Assembly: GCA_023227825.1 (NCBI GenBank) | Contig: JALOCJ010000003.1 | Coordinates: 124,001 to 188,000, forward strand | DNA: 64,000 nucleotides | From: Candidatus Cloacimonas sp. | GTDB lineage: Bacteria > Cloacimonadota > Cloacimonadia > Cloacimonadales > Cloacimonadaceae | Reading direction: 5' to 3' | In this document: positions 1 to 8,662 of the stretch, in pieces | Position numbering within the stretch: position 1 is the first letter of the stretch | Layout of the letters: the number at the start of each line of letters is the position of its first letter | Notes under the pieces: generated by a model | The model's database searches: none | Seen by the model: the letters and a program-made list of their open reading frames with translations, nothing else | What the model was told of the DNA's origin: nothing | Program-made: the position numbers and the translations under genes

Positions 1-495
1 CAATGGTTTGAAGGAATAAATAAGCCCTATATTGTAATTGCCGGAGGGGTGGAAAGGCAGGATTCCGTTTTTTCTGCCCTGCAGGTTTGTCCTGAGGGCA
101 CAGAATATGTAGCTATTCACGATGGAGTGCGTCCTTTTGTATCGCAGGAATTGCTGGAAATCCTATTTTCGGCAGTGATTATTGATAAAGCAGTTATTCC
201 GGCGGGGAAAATTAAACATACCGTGATGCAAGTTGAAGGGAATTATGCAGTTAAAACACTTCCACGGCATCAGCTCATCAATGTTTTCACACCTCAGGTT
301 TTTGATTATAACATAATTATGGAAGCATATCAGCAAGCATATAAAGACAGTTTTTTTTCTACCGACGATGCTTCCCTGGTTCAACATTTGGGAATGAAAA
401 TTCGTTATATTTGGGATAATGCTTTCAACATCAAAATAACCGATGAAGCTGATCTTTTCTTCGCCAGGCAGTTAATTGAAAAAAAGAAATTATAG
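1..495 (+). CDS. ispD: 2-C-methyl-D-erythritol 4-phosphate cytidylyltransferase, 5' end outside window
   Basis: Frame 1 is open from the first base, so the gene begins upstream of the window and about 165 codons of its C-terminal part are present. The protein carries the IspD signature AGG-x3-RQDSV near the start of the visible part (about residues 15-22), followed by VAIHDGVRPFV and the late KITDEADL stretch, all typical of this family. IspD couples CTP with methylerythritol phosphate in the non-mevalonate isoprenoid pathway. IspF of the same pathway lies 2.8 kb downstream with a GlmS-like gene in between. The GTG at 49 is an internal Val codon, not a start. Confidence 0.93.
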   Translation, partial: QWFEGINKPYIVIAGGVERQDSVFSALQVCPEGTEYVAIHDGVRPFVSQELLEILFSAVIIDKAVIPAGKIKHTVMQVEGNYAVKTLPRHQLINVFTPQVFDYNIIMEAYQQAYKDSFFSTDDASLVQHLGMKIRYIWDNAFNIKITDEADLFFARQLIEKKKL

Positions 496-506
496 AGGAC
501 ATAACA

Positions 507-3251
507 ATGCCTAAGTTTTTATATTTTTGGCTTAAATGCCTGTTCTCCAAATTCAGAAACAGGGAACTGCATATTCCAATACCTGTTTTGGGGTTGGGTT
601 GTGGTGTTTTAGGTTTGGCATTACCAAAGGTCTCATTAAAAATGGGTCAATATGCTTCCAATCTATTAAAAGCATTGGAATATAGAGGTTATGACAGCAC
701 AGGAGCTGCTTTTCAGGGAGAAACAACTGAAATAACTCTGTTAAAAGATGTTGGTGCTCCCAGCACTTTAGTAAAGACCTTAGGTATAGAAAAACAGAGC
801 GGTAAAATATTTTGCGGACAAGTGCGTTGGGCTACTTTTGGTTTTGTAGATAAGAAAAATGCCCAGCCCCACGAAGTTAAATGCAAAAGACATATTTATG
901 GTGCACATAACGGTAATATTACCAATACCAGAGAGCTAAAATCCTTTTTGATGAATGAAGGTCATTTTGTGCAAAGTGATAACGATGGAGAAATGTTAGT
1001 GCATACTGTAGAACACTATTTTGATATAGAAATGGATAAAGCAGGAAATCCTGATGACTTTGAATTGCGTAAAAGTTGTATGCGACAAGCTATAATTCAA
1101 TCTGCAGAAAAACTTATTGGAAGTTATGCCGCTGTTATTGTAGACCCGGTTACAGAGACCTGTTGGGCTATTAAAGCGGGTAGCAGTTTATATTTTGGTC
1201 TCGGAACTTTGGAAGATATGCCTTTTGCGTTGGCATCTTCCGATTTAACAGCTGTTTTGCGTTTTACGAAACAACTGGTAAATTTACGCGAAGGTGAATT
1301 TATTGAATATAATGCTGAACACTATCAGGTTTATGCACAGAAGAACTTAAAATTCAAACGCTTAAATCAACCCGATGAAATTTGGCAGACTGGTGATAAA
1401 ATTCCAGCCAAACCTGTTTATTCCAAACTGCGCGCTGAAGATGTTGAACTTTTGCCTGAATATGAATATTTTATGGAGCAGGAAATTTATGCTCAAAGCG
1501 AAACTACGGGTAAACTGGTTAAGCTTTTTCAGGGTGGTTCCAATACCGGGAAAAGAATGTTGTCATTATTAACAAAAGCAGGATTGCGGGATATTTTATT
1601 AGAACAAGTTCAGCTTTTTTTAGCAGAAAACACTTTTGAGGAACGACGCCGGATTTTTACCGAACTTCTAAATTCTGAATCCTTCACCAATTTTTTCAAT
1701 CAAGTTTTCAGCACTTATCGGGAGTTTTTTGATGTTGCTGTAAAAGAGGATTTTGAAAAGAAATACTTCTTTTCCAACGAGAAGAACTTCTTTCTGGAAA
1801 TGGTGAATGGTGAATTTGATTTGAAGAAAATCTCGCTGGCTAAAACGCTGGATGCTTTGGCTGAAGAAATGAATGTGAAGGATTTCAATGAAAGCGTAGA
1901 CGACTTTTTACAGCTGGCAAAAAACACTGTTATCAATAACCGCAATGCTTACTCTATCGCTTGTGGAACCAGTTTTCATGCCACTAAAATAGCTGCTCTC
2001 TTCTTTAATTCTATAGCCGGAATGGAAATAATTCCCATTTTACCAGGCGATTTCAGAGGTGAATATTCCAACTGCATAAAAGATAATGACCTTATTATAG
2101 GCGTTTCTCAATCGGGGGAAACCAAAGACCTGATAGATATATTTAACGATATAGATGCCAAAGAACTGAATGTCCGTAAAGTGGTTTTAGTGAATAATAT
2201 GAATTCCACTTTAGGTCAGGAAAAAAGTGATGTGGCAATTCCTATTTTATGCGGACCGGAAATTGCTGTTCCTGCCACCAAGAGTTTTATGAATCAAATT
2301 ACTCTTTTCTATTATCTTGCCATAAAAACAGCTCAGATGAAATTGAATGAAATAGATACCAATCTTACTTATGAACAACGGTTATGGCGTCAACAGGAGC
2401 TGGATAGTTACTTTGTTTCCCTGGCTAAGATTCCTTCTCTTTTGAAAGAAACCCTGGAAAATGTGAGGGGTGAAATTGAATTTATGGCTGGCAAAATTTA
2501 TATGGAACCCTCTATTCATATTTTAGCTACCAAAATCAGCGGCGTAGCTATGGAAGGTGCTTTAAAAATTAGAGAGACGGTTTTAACGCATGCGGAAGGA
2601 AGAGAAGCTTCTGAATTCAAACACGGTCCCAATACTATTTTAGGGAAAAACACTGTTTTTGGCGTTAAACATCTGCGTTCTCTGTTGCATTATTTTAGTG
2701 ATAACATTGATGAAATAGAGTCGCTTTGTGAACAAGAAAACATTCCCCACAGCGAAACAAAGGAAGTTTATAAAGCATTAGCTGATTATATTTTTACTCA
2801 TAATCAGCCCTTCAACCTTTCACCTCAGGGAACTAAAATATTCAATCAGTTTGTTCAGGATAAGGATTTCTTTGAACATCTCTATCGTAATTATCCGTTA
2901 ATATATGTAACAGGTCCTGATGAGCGCGATGTGAACCTCACTATTTCTCAGATAAATACCCATAAAATACGGGGTGCCAATACTTTTGTAATCGCTGAAG
3001 AAAATGAACAACTGCTGAAAAATGCTTCCACCAGACCCAGTGAAAACAGTTATTATGCCTGGTCTTATATTATGTTACCCAAAACAGGTTCATCTTTATT
3101 AACCTGTTTTTCTGCAAGTATTGTTCTGCAATTGCTAGCTCTGAAAATGAGCATCAGGAAAATGAAAAAACTGGAAAAACTGGGAGTGCTTGATCACGGT
3201 GTGCATCCTGATGTTCCCAAAAATGTTTCTAAAAGCATAACAGTGGATTGA
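507..3251 (+). CDS. glmS: Oversized GlmS-like glutamine--fructose-6-phosphate aminotransferase (914 aa)
   Basis: Order: an N-terminal GATase-II domain (Cys32 followed by Gly, RWATFG near 110, HNGN, SDNDGE), SIS domain 1 (ACGTSFHATK around 485, SQSGETKD, TKSF) and SIS domain 2 (EGREASEFKHGP near 700), ending PKNVSKSITVD like typical GlmS tails. GlmS makes glucosamine-6-phosphate from fructose-6-phosphate and glutamine. Oddities: the catalytic Cys is preceded by 31 residues instead of only Met, so an active glutaminase would need processing. About 105 extra residues lie between the EIYAQ segment (about 323) and the first SIS motif, and about 80 more after HGP (706) before YPLIYVTGP (796). The usual family length is near 610. 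The start at 507 has an AGAGGA ribosome site; a later ATG would lose the Cys. Confidence 0.85.
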   Translation: MPKFLYFWLKCLFSKFRNRELHIPIPVLGLGCGVLGLALPKVSLKMGQYASNLLKALEYRGYDSTGAAFQGETTEITLLKDVGAPSTLVKTLGIEKQSGKIFCGQVRWATFGFVDKKNAQPHEVKCKRHIYGAHNGNITNTRELKSFLMNEGHFVQSDNDGEMLVHTVEHYFDIEMDKAGNPDDFELRKSCMRQAIIQSAEKLIGSYAAVIVDPVTETCWAIKAGSSLYFGLGTLEDMPFALASSDLTAVLRFTKQLVNLREGEFIEYNAEHYQVYAQKNLKFKRLNQPDEIWQTGDKIPAKPVYSKLRAEDVELLPEYEYFMEQEIYAQSETTGKLVKLFQGGSNTGKRMLSLLTKAGLRDILLEQVQLFLAENTFEERRRIFTELLNSESFTNFFNQVFSTYREFFDVAVKEDFEKKYFFSNEKNFFLEMVNGEFDLKKISLAKTLDALAEEMNVKDFNESVDDFLQLAKNTVINNRNAYSIACGTSFHATKIAALFFNSIAGMEIIPILPGDFRGEYSNCIKDNDLIIGVSQSGETKDLIDIFNDIDAKELNVRKVVLVNNMNSTLGQEKSDVAIPILCGPEIAVPATKSFMNQITLFYYLAIKTAQMKLNEIDTNLTYEQRLWRQQELDSYFVSLAKIPSLLKETLENVRGEIEFMAGKIYMEPSIHILATKISGVAMEGALKIRETVLTHAEGREASEFKHGPNTILGKNTVFGVKHLRSLLHYFSDNIDEIESLCEQENIPHSETKEVYKALADYIFTHNQPFNLSPQGTKIFNQFVQDKDFFEHLYRNYPLIYVTGPDERDVNLTISQINTHKIRGANTFVIAEENEQLLKNASTRPSENSYYAWSYIMLPKTGSSLLTCFSASIVLQLLALKMSIRKMKKLEKLGVLDHGVHPDVPKNVSKSITVD

Positions 3252-3255
3252 TATT

Positions 3256-3732
3256 ATGTTCCGTTGCGGTTTTGGTTACGATGTTCATCGCCTTGTTTCC
3301 GGTAGGGAACTTATTTTGGGAGGGGTAAAAATTCCTTATTCCAAGGGGCTTTCGGGCAATTCAGATGCCGATGTGTTAATTCACAGCATTATTGATGCTC
3401 TATTTGGTGCTTTAGCATTAGGGGATATTGGGACATTTTATCCCGATAACGATTTGGTTTACAAGGATATAGATTCCCGCATTTTACTGCGCAAAACATA
3501 CACTCTAATCACGGAAAAGGGCTGGAAAATAAATAATCTGGATGCTGTTATCTGCTGTCAACAGCCCAAACTGCAACCATTTATAAAAAATATGTGCGCC
3601 AATCTTGCCGCTGATTTGCGTTGTGAAATAGGGCAAATATCCGTAAAAGCAACTACTGAAGAAGGACTTGGTATCAGTGGACAGGGAGAAGGAATTAGTG
3701 CTTTTTGTCAATTACTGCTTGTAACGGAATAA
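3256..3732 (+). CDS. ispF: 2-C-methyl-D-erythritol 2,4-cyclodiphosphate synthase
   Basis: The 158-residue protein has the family length and all visible hallmarks: GYDVHR at the N-terminus (metal-binding Asp and His), GLSGNSDADVLIHSIIDALFGA with the third metal His, GDIGTFYPD, and the terminal KATTEEGLGISGQGEGI segment. IspF cyclises CDP-methylerythritol 2-phosphate, releasing CMP, in the MEP isoprenoid pathway. It starts 4 nt after the GlmS stop and so is probably in the same transcript as ispD and the GlmS-like gene. Confidence 0.97.
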   Translation: MFRCGFGYDVHRLVSGRELILGGVKIPYSKGLSGNSDADVLIHSIIDALFGALALGDIGTFYPDNDLVYKDIDSRILLRKTYTLITEKGWKINNLDAVICCQQPKLQPFIKNMCANLAADLRCEIGQISVKATTEEGLGISGQGEGISAFCQLLLVTE

Positions 3733-3734
3733 TT

Positions 3735-4484
3735 ATGAAGGCATTAGGAATTATTGGATACCATCAAACCGGGAAGACCACTTTGGTAACTTGCTTGATT
3801 AGAGAATTGACCAAAAAGGGCTATAATGTATGCTCTATCAAAGATATACATAGTGAAACATATCGTTCCGACACTGAAGGTAAGAATACTTTTCTACACA
3901 CTCAGGCAGGAAGTCAAGCTGTTTTCGCTAAGGGATTATATGACAGTGCATTATTATTTCCAAGACCGTTAAATTTGAAAGAAATGGTTTCCTGCCTGCA
4001 AGCCGATTATCTTATCATTGAAGGTCTGCAAAATGCTCCTGTTCCTAAAATTGTCTGTGCGGAAAATACGGTTCAACTGGACGAATTGATTGATGATACC
4101 TGTATTGGAATTTCCGGGGTTATCGCTTCTCCAATAAAGAGTTTTAAGGGCTTACCCGTTTTTTCTTTGCCGGATGATTTGGCTGTTTTACTAAGCACAG
4201 TTCAAGAGAAATGCTTTGATATTTTACCTTTAGCGGAACCTGAATGCTGTTCTGCCTGTGGAAAGGACTGTTATAAAATGGCGGAAGATATTGTTCAGGG
4301 TAGAGCCAAAAGGAGTGATTGCGTTTTGGATAATAAAGAAGAACTCAAACTATGGGTAGGAGATAGGGAAATTGTAATTGTGCCTTTTGTACAGAAATTA
4401 TTAAAAGATATTCTTGTTGCTTTTCTGAATAACCTTAAAGATATTGATACTCAAGGCAATATTAAATTGGAGATAAAGCGTTGA
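3735..4484 (+). CDS. MobB-like P-loop GTPase with C-terminal cysteine cluster
   Basis: The N-terminus has a MobB-type P-loop (GYHQTGKTT at about residues 7-15), then IKDIHSE and a later LIIEGLQ, as in molybdopterin-guanine dinucleotide synthesis protein B. After about residue 165 comes a cysteine cluster with a paired Cys, C-G-x-D-C and a final SDC, probably binding Fe-S or zinc. I chose ATG 3735 over upstream in-frame codons because those lie inside ispF. It overlaps the following ThiF-like gene by 4 nt and a ThiS-like gene comes next. The trio suggests a sulfur-carrier or metallocofactor task such as molybdo/tungstopterin maturation; this is inference. Plain thiamine synthesis is less likely with a MobB partner. 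Confidence 0.7.
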   Translation: MKALGIIGYHQTGKTTLVTCLIRELTKKGYNVCSIKDIHSETYRSDTEGKNTFLHTQAGSQAVFAKGLYDSALLFPRPLNLKEMVSCLQADYLIIEGLQNAPVPKIVCAENTVQLDELIDDTCIGISGVIASPIKSFKGLPVFSLPDDLAVLLSTVQEKCFDILPLAEPECCSACGKDCYKMAEDIVQGRAKRSDCVLDNKEELKLWVGDREIVIVPFVQKLLKDILVAFLNNLKDIDTQGNIKLEIKR

Positions 4485-5092
4485 TTTCCCGGGAAGAATA
4501 TTTTTCCAAGCGTGATCCCATTGCCTTTCCTCTTTGGCAAAAAGCAACTATTGGAATTGCCGGAGCGGGAGGTTTGGGTTCAAATATTGCTCTTTCCTTA
4601 GCCCGAGCCGGAACAGGAACCTTGATTATTGCAGATTACGACATTGTTACACTGGAAAATCTTAATCGCCAGCAATATACTTTAGCCCAAATTGGCAAAT
4701 TAAAAGTGGAAGCATTAGCAGAGAATATCCGTTCCTTTAACCCGTTTATTACTCTTGTTTTGCATCCTGTAAAAATTACTTCTGCCAATTTTAACGCTAT
4801 TTTTGGCAATGCTGATTTGCTTATAGAAGCATTGGATGAGGCAGAACAAAAAGAAATGCTAATTTCCTGCTGGGCATCTAATTATCCGAATAAACACTTG
4901 ATCGCAGCTTCAGGATTAGCTGGTTTCGGCAAAAACGCTAGCATCCATACCGAACATTACGGCTTTTTGCATATTGTTGGCGATATGAAAAGTGAATTGA
5001 AGCCGGAAATAAGCCCCGTGGCAACCCGTGTTGCCGTTGTAGCTAATATGCAGGCAAATTTGGCTTTGGAATTGATTGCGAAAGGGATTTAA
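4481..5092 (+). CDS. thiF: ThiF/MoeB-family E1-like adenylyltransferase (short form)
   Basis: The 203-residue protein has the E1-like nucleotide site GIAGAGGLGSN (residues 25-35) and the DYDIVTLENLNRQ block (52-64) that orients ATP, followed by the conserved K-E-A segment. It lacks the long C-terminal part with the two CxxC zinc pairs of MoeB, matching the short ThiF subfamily. Members adenylate the C-terminal glycine of a small ubiquitin-like sulfur carrier. The TTG start at 4481 overlaps the MobB-like stop (TTGA), with GGAG about 9 nt upstream. The predicted partner ThiS follows 3 nt downstream. Confidence 0.82.
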   Translation: MISREEYFSKRDPIAFPLWQKATIGIAGAGGLGSNIALSLARAGTGTLIIADYDIVTLENLNRQQYTLAQIGKLKVEALAENIRSFNPFITLVLHPVKITSANFNAIFGNADLLIEALDEAEQKEMLISCWASNYPNKHLIAASGLAGFGKNASIHTEHYGFLHIVGDMKSELKPEISPVATRVAVVANMQANLALELIAKGI

Positions 5093-5095
5093 ATT

Positions 5096-5308
5096 ATGGC
5101 AGAAGAATCTGTTTTCTTTGTAAACGGAAATAAATTATCCTGGAAAGAAGGACTCGTTGTGGCAGATGCTTTGAAAATGATGAATTACACTTTCAAAATG
5201 CTGGTTATTAAAATGAACGGGGAACTTGTTAAAAGAGAAAACTGGCAAACCACTCCCATTCCTGAAAATGCCGATATAAAAGTTCTCCATCTTATCAGTG
5301 GTGGTTGA
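5096..5308 (+). CDS. thiS: ThiS/MoaD-like sulfur carrier protein
   Basis: The protein has 70 residues, a beta-grasp-like pattern and the diagnostic C-terminal Gly-Gly (ending LISGG). Such proteins are adenylated by a ThiF/MoeB enzyme and carry sulfur as a C-terminal thiocarboxylate. It sits 3 nt after the ThiF-like gene, so the E1 and its substrate are probably co-expressed. Whether it serves thiazole synthesis (ThiS) or pterin cofactor synthesis (MoaD) cannot be decided from sequence; the MobB-like gene upstream favours the latter. Confidence 0.85.
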   Translation: MAEESVFFVNGNKLSWKEGLVVADALKMMNYTFKMLVIKMNGELVKRENWQTTPIPENADIKVLHLISGG

Positions 5309-5351
5309 AAAACATGAGCAACTACTTGTATTTTATATTATCAGCCCCTTG

Positions 5352-5377
5352 CGGAAAACATCCTTGCTCGTTTTCCG
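5352..5377. terminator. Possible bidirectional hairpin between convergent operons
   Basis: CGGAAAAC at 5352-5359 and GTTTTCCG at 5370-5377 form a perfect 8-bp stem with a 10-nt loop. It lies between the end of thiS (+) and the end of the following minus-strand gene. No clear T-tract follows, so termination is plausible but unproven. Confidence 0.35.
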
Positions 5378-5488
5378 TAAACTATTCATCATCCACCTCT
5401 CCTTGAGGTTGGGTTGAAGTTGGGTAGAAATTAACGACAGTGATATCGTTCTTCCAGAGTAAAAAGTAATTTTTCCGAACATTGTTAA

Positions 5489-6484
5489 TTAAAACCTGAG
5501 CCCGCCCTCAATATTTAGACCTCCAATATCATCATATTCTTCTTCTTCAACTCCCCAGCTACTTTTAAACATCGTGGAGTATTTTAGCTCAACGAATAAA
5601 ATCTTATATTGTAAACCGCATAAGCAATGAAAACCGGTCTCACTATCAGATGCTTCAAACCATTGTTCATAGCCATAGCCATAGTCATACCAATAATAAG
5701 TATATGTTATTTCTTCGTTCAGAAAATATTGCCCGATACCTAAGCCAAAGTAAGGTGTTATCTTGTAATTATAGCTTTGCTTTTTATAATATGCAGTAAG
5801 AGTAACGGGTGTAATGGATATTTCATATTTACGCACAAGATTATCATAATCATATTCCGATTTGTTACTATATCTTTCAACACTAAACCCGATTCCGTAT
5901 TTATTTTGCGACCATAAAATCAGTTCGCCGCCAAAAACAAATCCCTTACCATATCTATCAGAAATAATATTACAATTGGGTTTCTGATAACCAATTTTTA
6001 GTCCGAGATCAAATTTATTGGGTTTTATTGCAGGGCTGGTAACAATTTCGGTTTCTATTTCTGTTTCCGGTTCTTCATAACTTTGAATAGTAATTGGTCT
6101 TTCCTCAGGATTATCCAAATCAATAACAATATCCCGAATACTGCTTTTGGCAATTTTTTTCTCAATACCCGATTCGTCTTTAATTGTCACGCTGTTAGCA
6201 TCGTCCAGGATTAAAATTCCTTTAACCTCAATTCCGCTCTTTAATGTAATAATTACTTTTTGAACCTCTCTCTCTAATTGTTTATCAATAGAGATGATAA
6301 GGTTACGTGGAATGATGTTTTCAATCCCATTTTGATCTACAATCGTAATTTTGTCTATGTCTTCTCTGGTAATGTGTCCATAAATTACATTTCCGTTAGT
6401 TAATTTAATAGTATCGGATAGCAAACCTGGACTAAAGAAAACCAGAAGGACACCTATTAAAAGTAAGCCATAAATACTTTTCAT
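5489..6484 (-). CDS. Secreted outer-membrane beta-barrel-like protein with N-terminal SH3-like repeats
   Basis: The 331-residue protein starts with a signal peptide (MKSIYGLLLIGVLLVFF). Two short related repeats follow, TIKLTNGNVIYGHI at about 24 and VIITLKSGIEVKGIL at about 75, each followed by KI/VTI-type strands and resembling small beta-rich domains. After an acidic linker (about 130-155) the rest alternates aromatic and polar residues with GLGIG and ends in GGLRF, as in outer-membrane barrels. ATG 6484 was chosen over the upstream codon because a strong GGAGG lies 8 nt before it. Precise function not recognised. Confidence 0.6.
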   Translation of the reverse strand: MKSIYGLLLIGVLLVFFSPGLLSDTIKLTNGNVIYGHITREDIDKITIVDQNGIENIIPRNLIISIDKQLEREVQKVIITLKSGIEVKGILILDDANSVTIKDESGIEKKIAKSSIRDIVIDLDNPEERPITIQSYEEPETEIETEIVTSPAIKPNKFDLGLKIGYQKPNCNIISDRYGKGFVFGGELILWSQNKYGIGFSVERYSNKSEYDYDNLVRKYEISITPVTLTAYYKKQSYNYKITPYFGLGIGQYFLNEEITYTYYWYDYGYGYEQWFEASDSETGFHCLCGLQYKILFVELKYSTMFKSSWGVEEEEYDDIGGLNIEGGLRF

Positions 6485-6507
6485 AATTTGAACCTCCATT
6501 TTTAGCT

Positions 6508-6590
6508 GGAGCTTTTATAAGCTCCGCTTTTTTTGTAATCGGAGCTTTCTGTAGCTCTGTTTTTTTCCTTGCGGAGGAAAAGTATCCTCC
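6508..6590. repeat. Three consecutive short hairpins upstream of the barrel-like gene
   Basis: GGAGCTTTTATAAGCTCC (6508-6525), a diverged copy GGAGCTTTCTGTAGCTCT (6541-6558) and GGAGGAAAAGTATCCTCC (6573-6590) are successive inverted repeats separated by T-rich stretches. Read on the minus strand they resemble the hairpin elements at 51551 and 53518. Confidence 0.6.
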
Positions 6591-6704
6591 ATCTACCCTG
6601 AAAAAAGAATCTATCATCTTCTTTCTTCCTTTCGGGACAAAATAATCAAACTTCTCTTTTTACTTTTTCTCTCTTTATAAAATTGGTCATTGGGCAAGAA
6701 TATT

Positions 6705-7334
6705 TTACGCCATCCCGATCAGCTTATGCAATTGTAATGTCAATCTTGCTTGAATTCCGTCTTCCAGCATCCAGCAAGCCAATTCTTTGGGGCTTAAAAG
6801 TTCTGTAACCGGAGAAAAATGAACATTCATAATATTAGGTTTATTTTGCTTTAAAAAGTTAAGGGCAAACTGATAGTCAACTTTATCAGTTATCACAAAC
6901 TTCAGTTCGTCCTGGGGATTCAGATATTGCCGATTTTCCGGAAGAAAACTCTTTTCCATTCCGCTTCCTGGGGTTTTTACATCTACAATTTTAATTACAT
7001 AAGCAGGAACTTTTTCCAGAGAGAGAGTTCCATTGGTTTCCAGTAAAATCTTGTAAGATGACTTATGCAATGCCTCAAACAAAATATCTACATCTTCTTG
7101 TAATAGTGGTTCACCTCCGGTAATTTCTGTCAGCGAACAGGGGTATTTTTTTATTTCTTCCATTATAGAACTGATAGCCATTGACTTTCCTTTGCCAAAA
7201 GCATATTGGGTGTCACAGTAAAAACAACGCAAATTACATTCGGAAAGACGAATAAAAATACAGGGATAGCCACTATAGGCAGATTCTCCCTGTAAAGAAT
7301 AGAAGATTTCTGTAATATTCAAATGTTTTTCCAT
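6705..7334 (-). CDS. queE: 7-carboxy-7-deazaguanine synthase (radical SAM)
   Basis: QueE converts 6-carboxy-tetrahydropterin to 7-carboxy-7-deazaguanine in queuosine/preQ0 synthesis. The 209-residue protein has the N-terminal FYSLQGES block, the cluster-binding cysteines C33, C37 and C40 (CNLRCFYC), TGGEPLLQ for SAM binding, and LETNGT. Length fits the family. queA, another queuosine gene, is at 47.7 kb. The ribosome site is weak (GGGATAAAAG). Confidence 0.92.
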   Translation of the reverse strand: MEKHLNITEIFYSLQGESAYSGYPCIFIRLSECNLRCFYCDTQYAFGKGKSMAISSIMEEIKKYPCSLTEITGGEPLLQEDVDILFEALHKSSYKILLETNGTLSLEKVPAYVIKIVDVKTPGSGMEKSFLPENRQYLNPQDELKFVITDKVDYQFALNFLKQNKPNIMNVHFSPVTELLSPKELACWMLEDGIQARLTLQLHKLIGMA

Positions 7335-7351
7335 CTTTTATCCCGCTAATA

Positions 7352-7380
7352 TTCTCTCACAGATTACACGGATTTCACAG
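7352..7380. repeat. Copy of a short CAGATTACRC-type dispersed phrase
   Basis: The stretch contains CACAGATTACACGGATTTCA. Closely related wording occurs in reverse complement at 53886-53911 and, expanded into a tandem array, at 62628-62713. It lies in the gap upstream of queE. Confidence 0.5.
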
Positions 7381-7450
7381 TTTTCAATAAATAAGAAGTT
7401 TTCAAAACTCCCTATTCCATCTTAATTCTAAATTTTTCGTTTTCTCTGCC

Positions 7451-8662
7451 CTAAAAAGGCAAATAGGGAAAGTCCTTATGATATCCTAAGACCTCATCAA
7501 TTTGCTCATTCAATTCCATAGGGTCACCAATTACGAATTTTTCTTTGTTTCCAGTGCGGAAGGTGCTATACATATTTTCATCCAAATTCAATATTTCCAT
7601 CCATTCACTATCTCCGAAACGGGGTATTCCTTCTACCAATAAAAGTTGTATGGTTGAGGCCTCCAAAGCAAAGAGGTTTTCGTAAGGATTGTGCTCAATT
7701 TTATCCACCAGCAGTAAATTACGGCATTTATTAGGAATAATAAAAGCAAAATGTTGAGGCAGATAAAGTGCTGTTGCTGCATTAACAGTAGCCATGCGGA
7801 AGATTTCTTTAGCAGGAATTTTGGGAAAATGTTCCCTGATTTTGAGGAATTCTGCTATTAAATTTACTCCTCCGGACATAGTGGAATCCGTTCCAATACA
7901 TATATTTACCTTTTGTTTAAGAACTTCATCAATCTTTAGAGTTTCTCCAATGAGGAAAAAATTGGAAGAAGGACACCAGCAAAGAGAAGCACCAGCTTTA
8001 GCAACTTCACTAATTTCTTCTGCAGTTAAAGCAATGCCATGAATAATCAAAGTATTTGCTTTCAGCAATCCCATTTTTTTCAGCCGGGAAAATTCCGCCT
8101 TCGTAATTTTATCTGTTCCTTCGCCCAAATGAACAACAAAAGGCATTTTTCCTTTGGTTAGTTCCATTTCTTTTTCCGGAGTTTCACCTCCCCACCAGTT
8201 ACCAAGGGTTAAAGAATGGCACTGACGGAAATTTTTAGGTACAATTATAGGCATTGCTTCATAATATGCATCCACCTGATTGGATGAATGATCCTGAACT
8301 ACACTGCAGCCGCTGAATAAGCTTTTATAAGCACCCAGCTTAGCTAAAATAAGCGAATTGGGTTCTTCCAAATGAAAGCTTCCGTCATTATGCCAAAAGA
8401 TATCCCTTTCCTGGAAGGCAAAGGAATCCTTCATATCTTCAACCCAGATATGAGAATTCTTGTAAGGACGGTTATTTCCAGCTTTAGGAACCCAGTTACT
8501 GATCAAATGGTCATGAGAATTAATTAAGGGAATATAGGCAATAGCATTGGAACAATCCTTTTGCAGGTCTAATTCCTCAAAGGAACTTCCCCAAAGTTGT
8601 AAATTAATTCCCTGCTCCACTCTATCAGGACTAATAACACTGATCGCGGGCTTAATAATCAT
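7451..8662 (-). CDS. Amidohydrolase-superfamily metal-dependent deaminase/hydrolase
   Basis: The protein has 403 residues. Metal ligands expected for the family are visible: HDH (His50, His52), VHLGEG near 178, IHGIAL near 210, and CIGTDS near 260 with the catalytic Asp; NSHDH and the SSNFFL block recall cytosine deaminase/chlorohydrolase-type members. The substrate is unknown; aminodeoxyfutalosine-, adenosine- or guanine-type deamination are possibilities. Its ATG overlaps the stop of the ferredoxin-EtfA gene (ATGA), so the two are probably translationally coupled, an unusual pairing. Confidence 0.75.
   Translation of the reverse strand: MIIKPAISVISPDRVEQGINLQLWGSSFEELDLQKDCSNAIAYIPLINSHDHLISNWVPKAGNNRPYKNSHIWVEDMKDSFAFQERDIFWHNDGSFHLEEPNSLILAKLGAYKSLFSGCSVVQDHSSNQVDAYYEAMPIIVPKNFRQCHSLTLGNWWGGETPEKEMELTKGKMPFVVHLGEGTDKITKAEFSRLKKMGLLKANTLIIHGIALTAEEISEVAKAGASLCWCPSSNFFLIGETLKIDEVLKQKVNICIGTDSTMSGGVNLIAEFLKIREHFPKIPAKEIFRMATVNAATALYLPQHFAFIIPNKCRNLLLVDKIEHNPYENLFALEASTIQLLLVEGIPRFGDSEWMEILNLDENMYSTFRTGNKEKFVIGDPMELNEQIDEVLGYHKDFPYLPF

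Noticed and set aside
6432..6617. 61-codon minus-strand ORF upstream of the barrel-like gene
   Set aside because: It overlaps the strong ribosome site and signal-peptide region of the real gene and translates the hairpin repeats.
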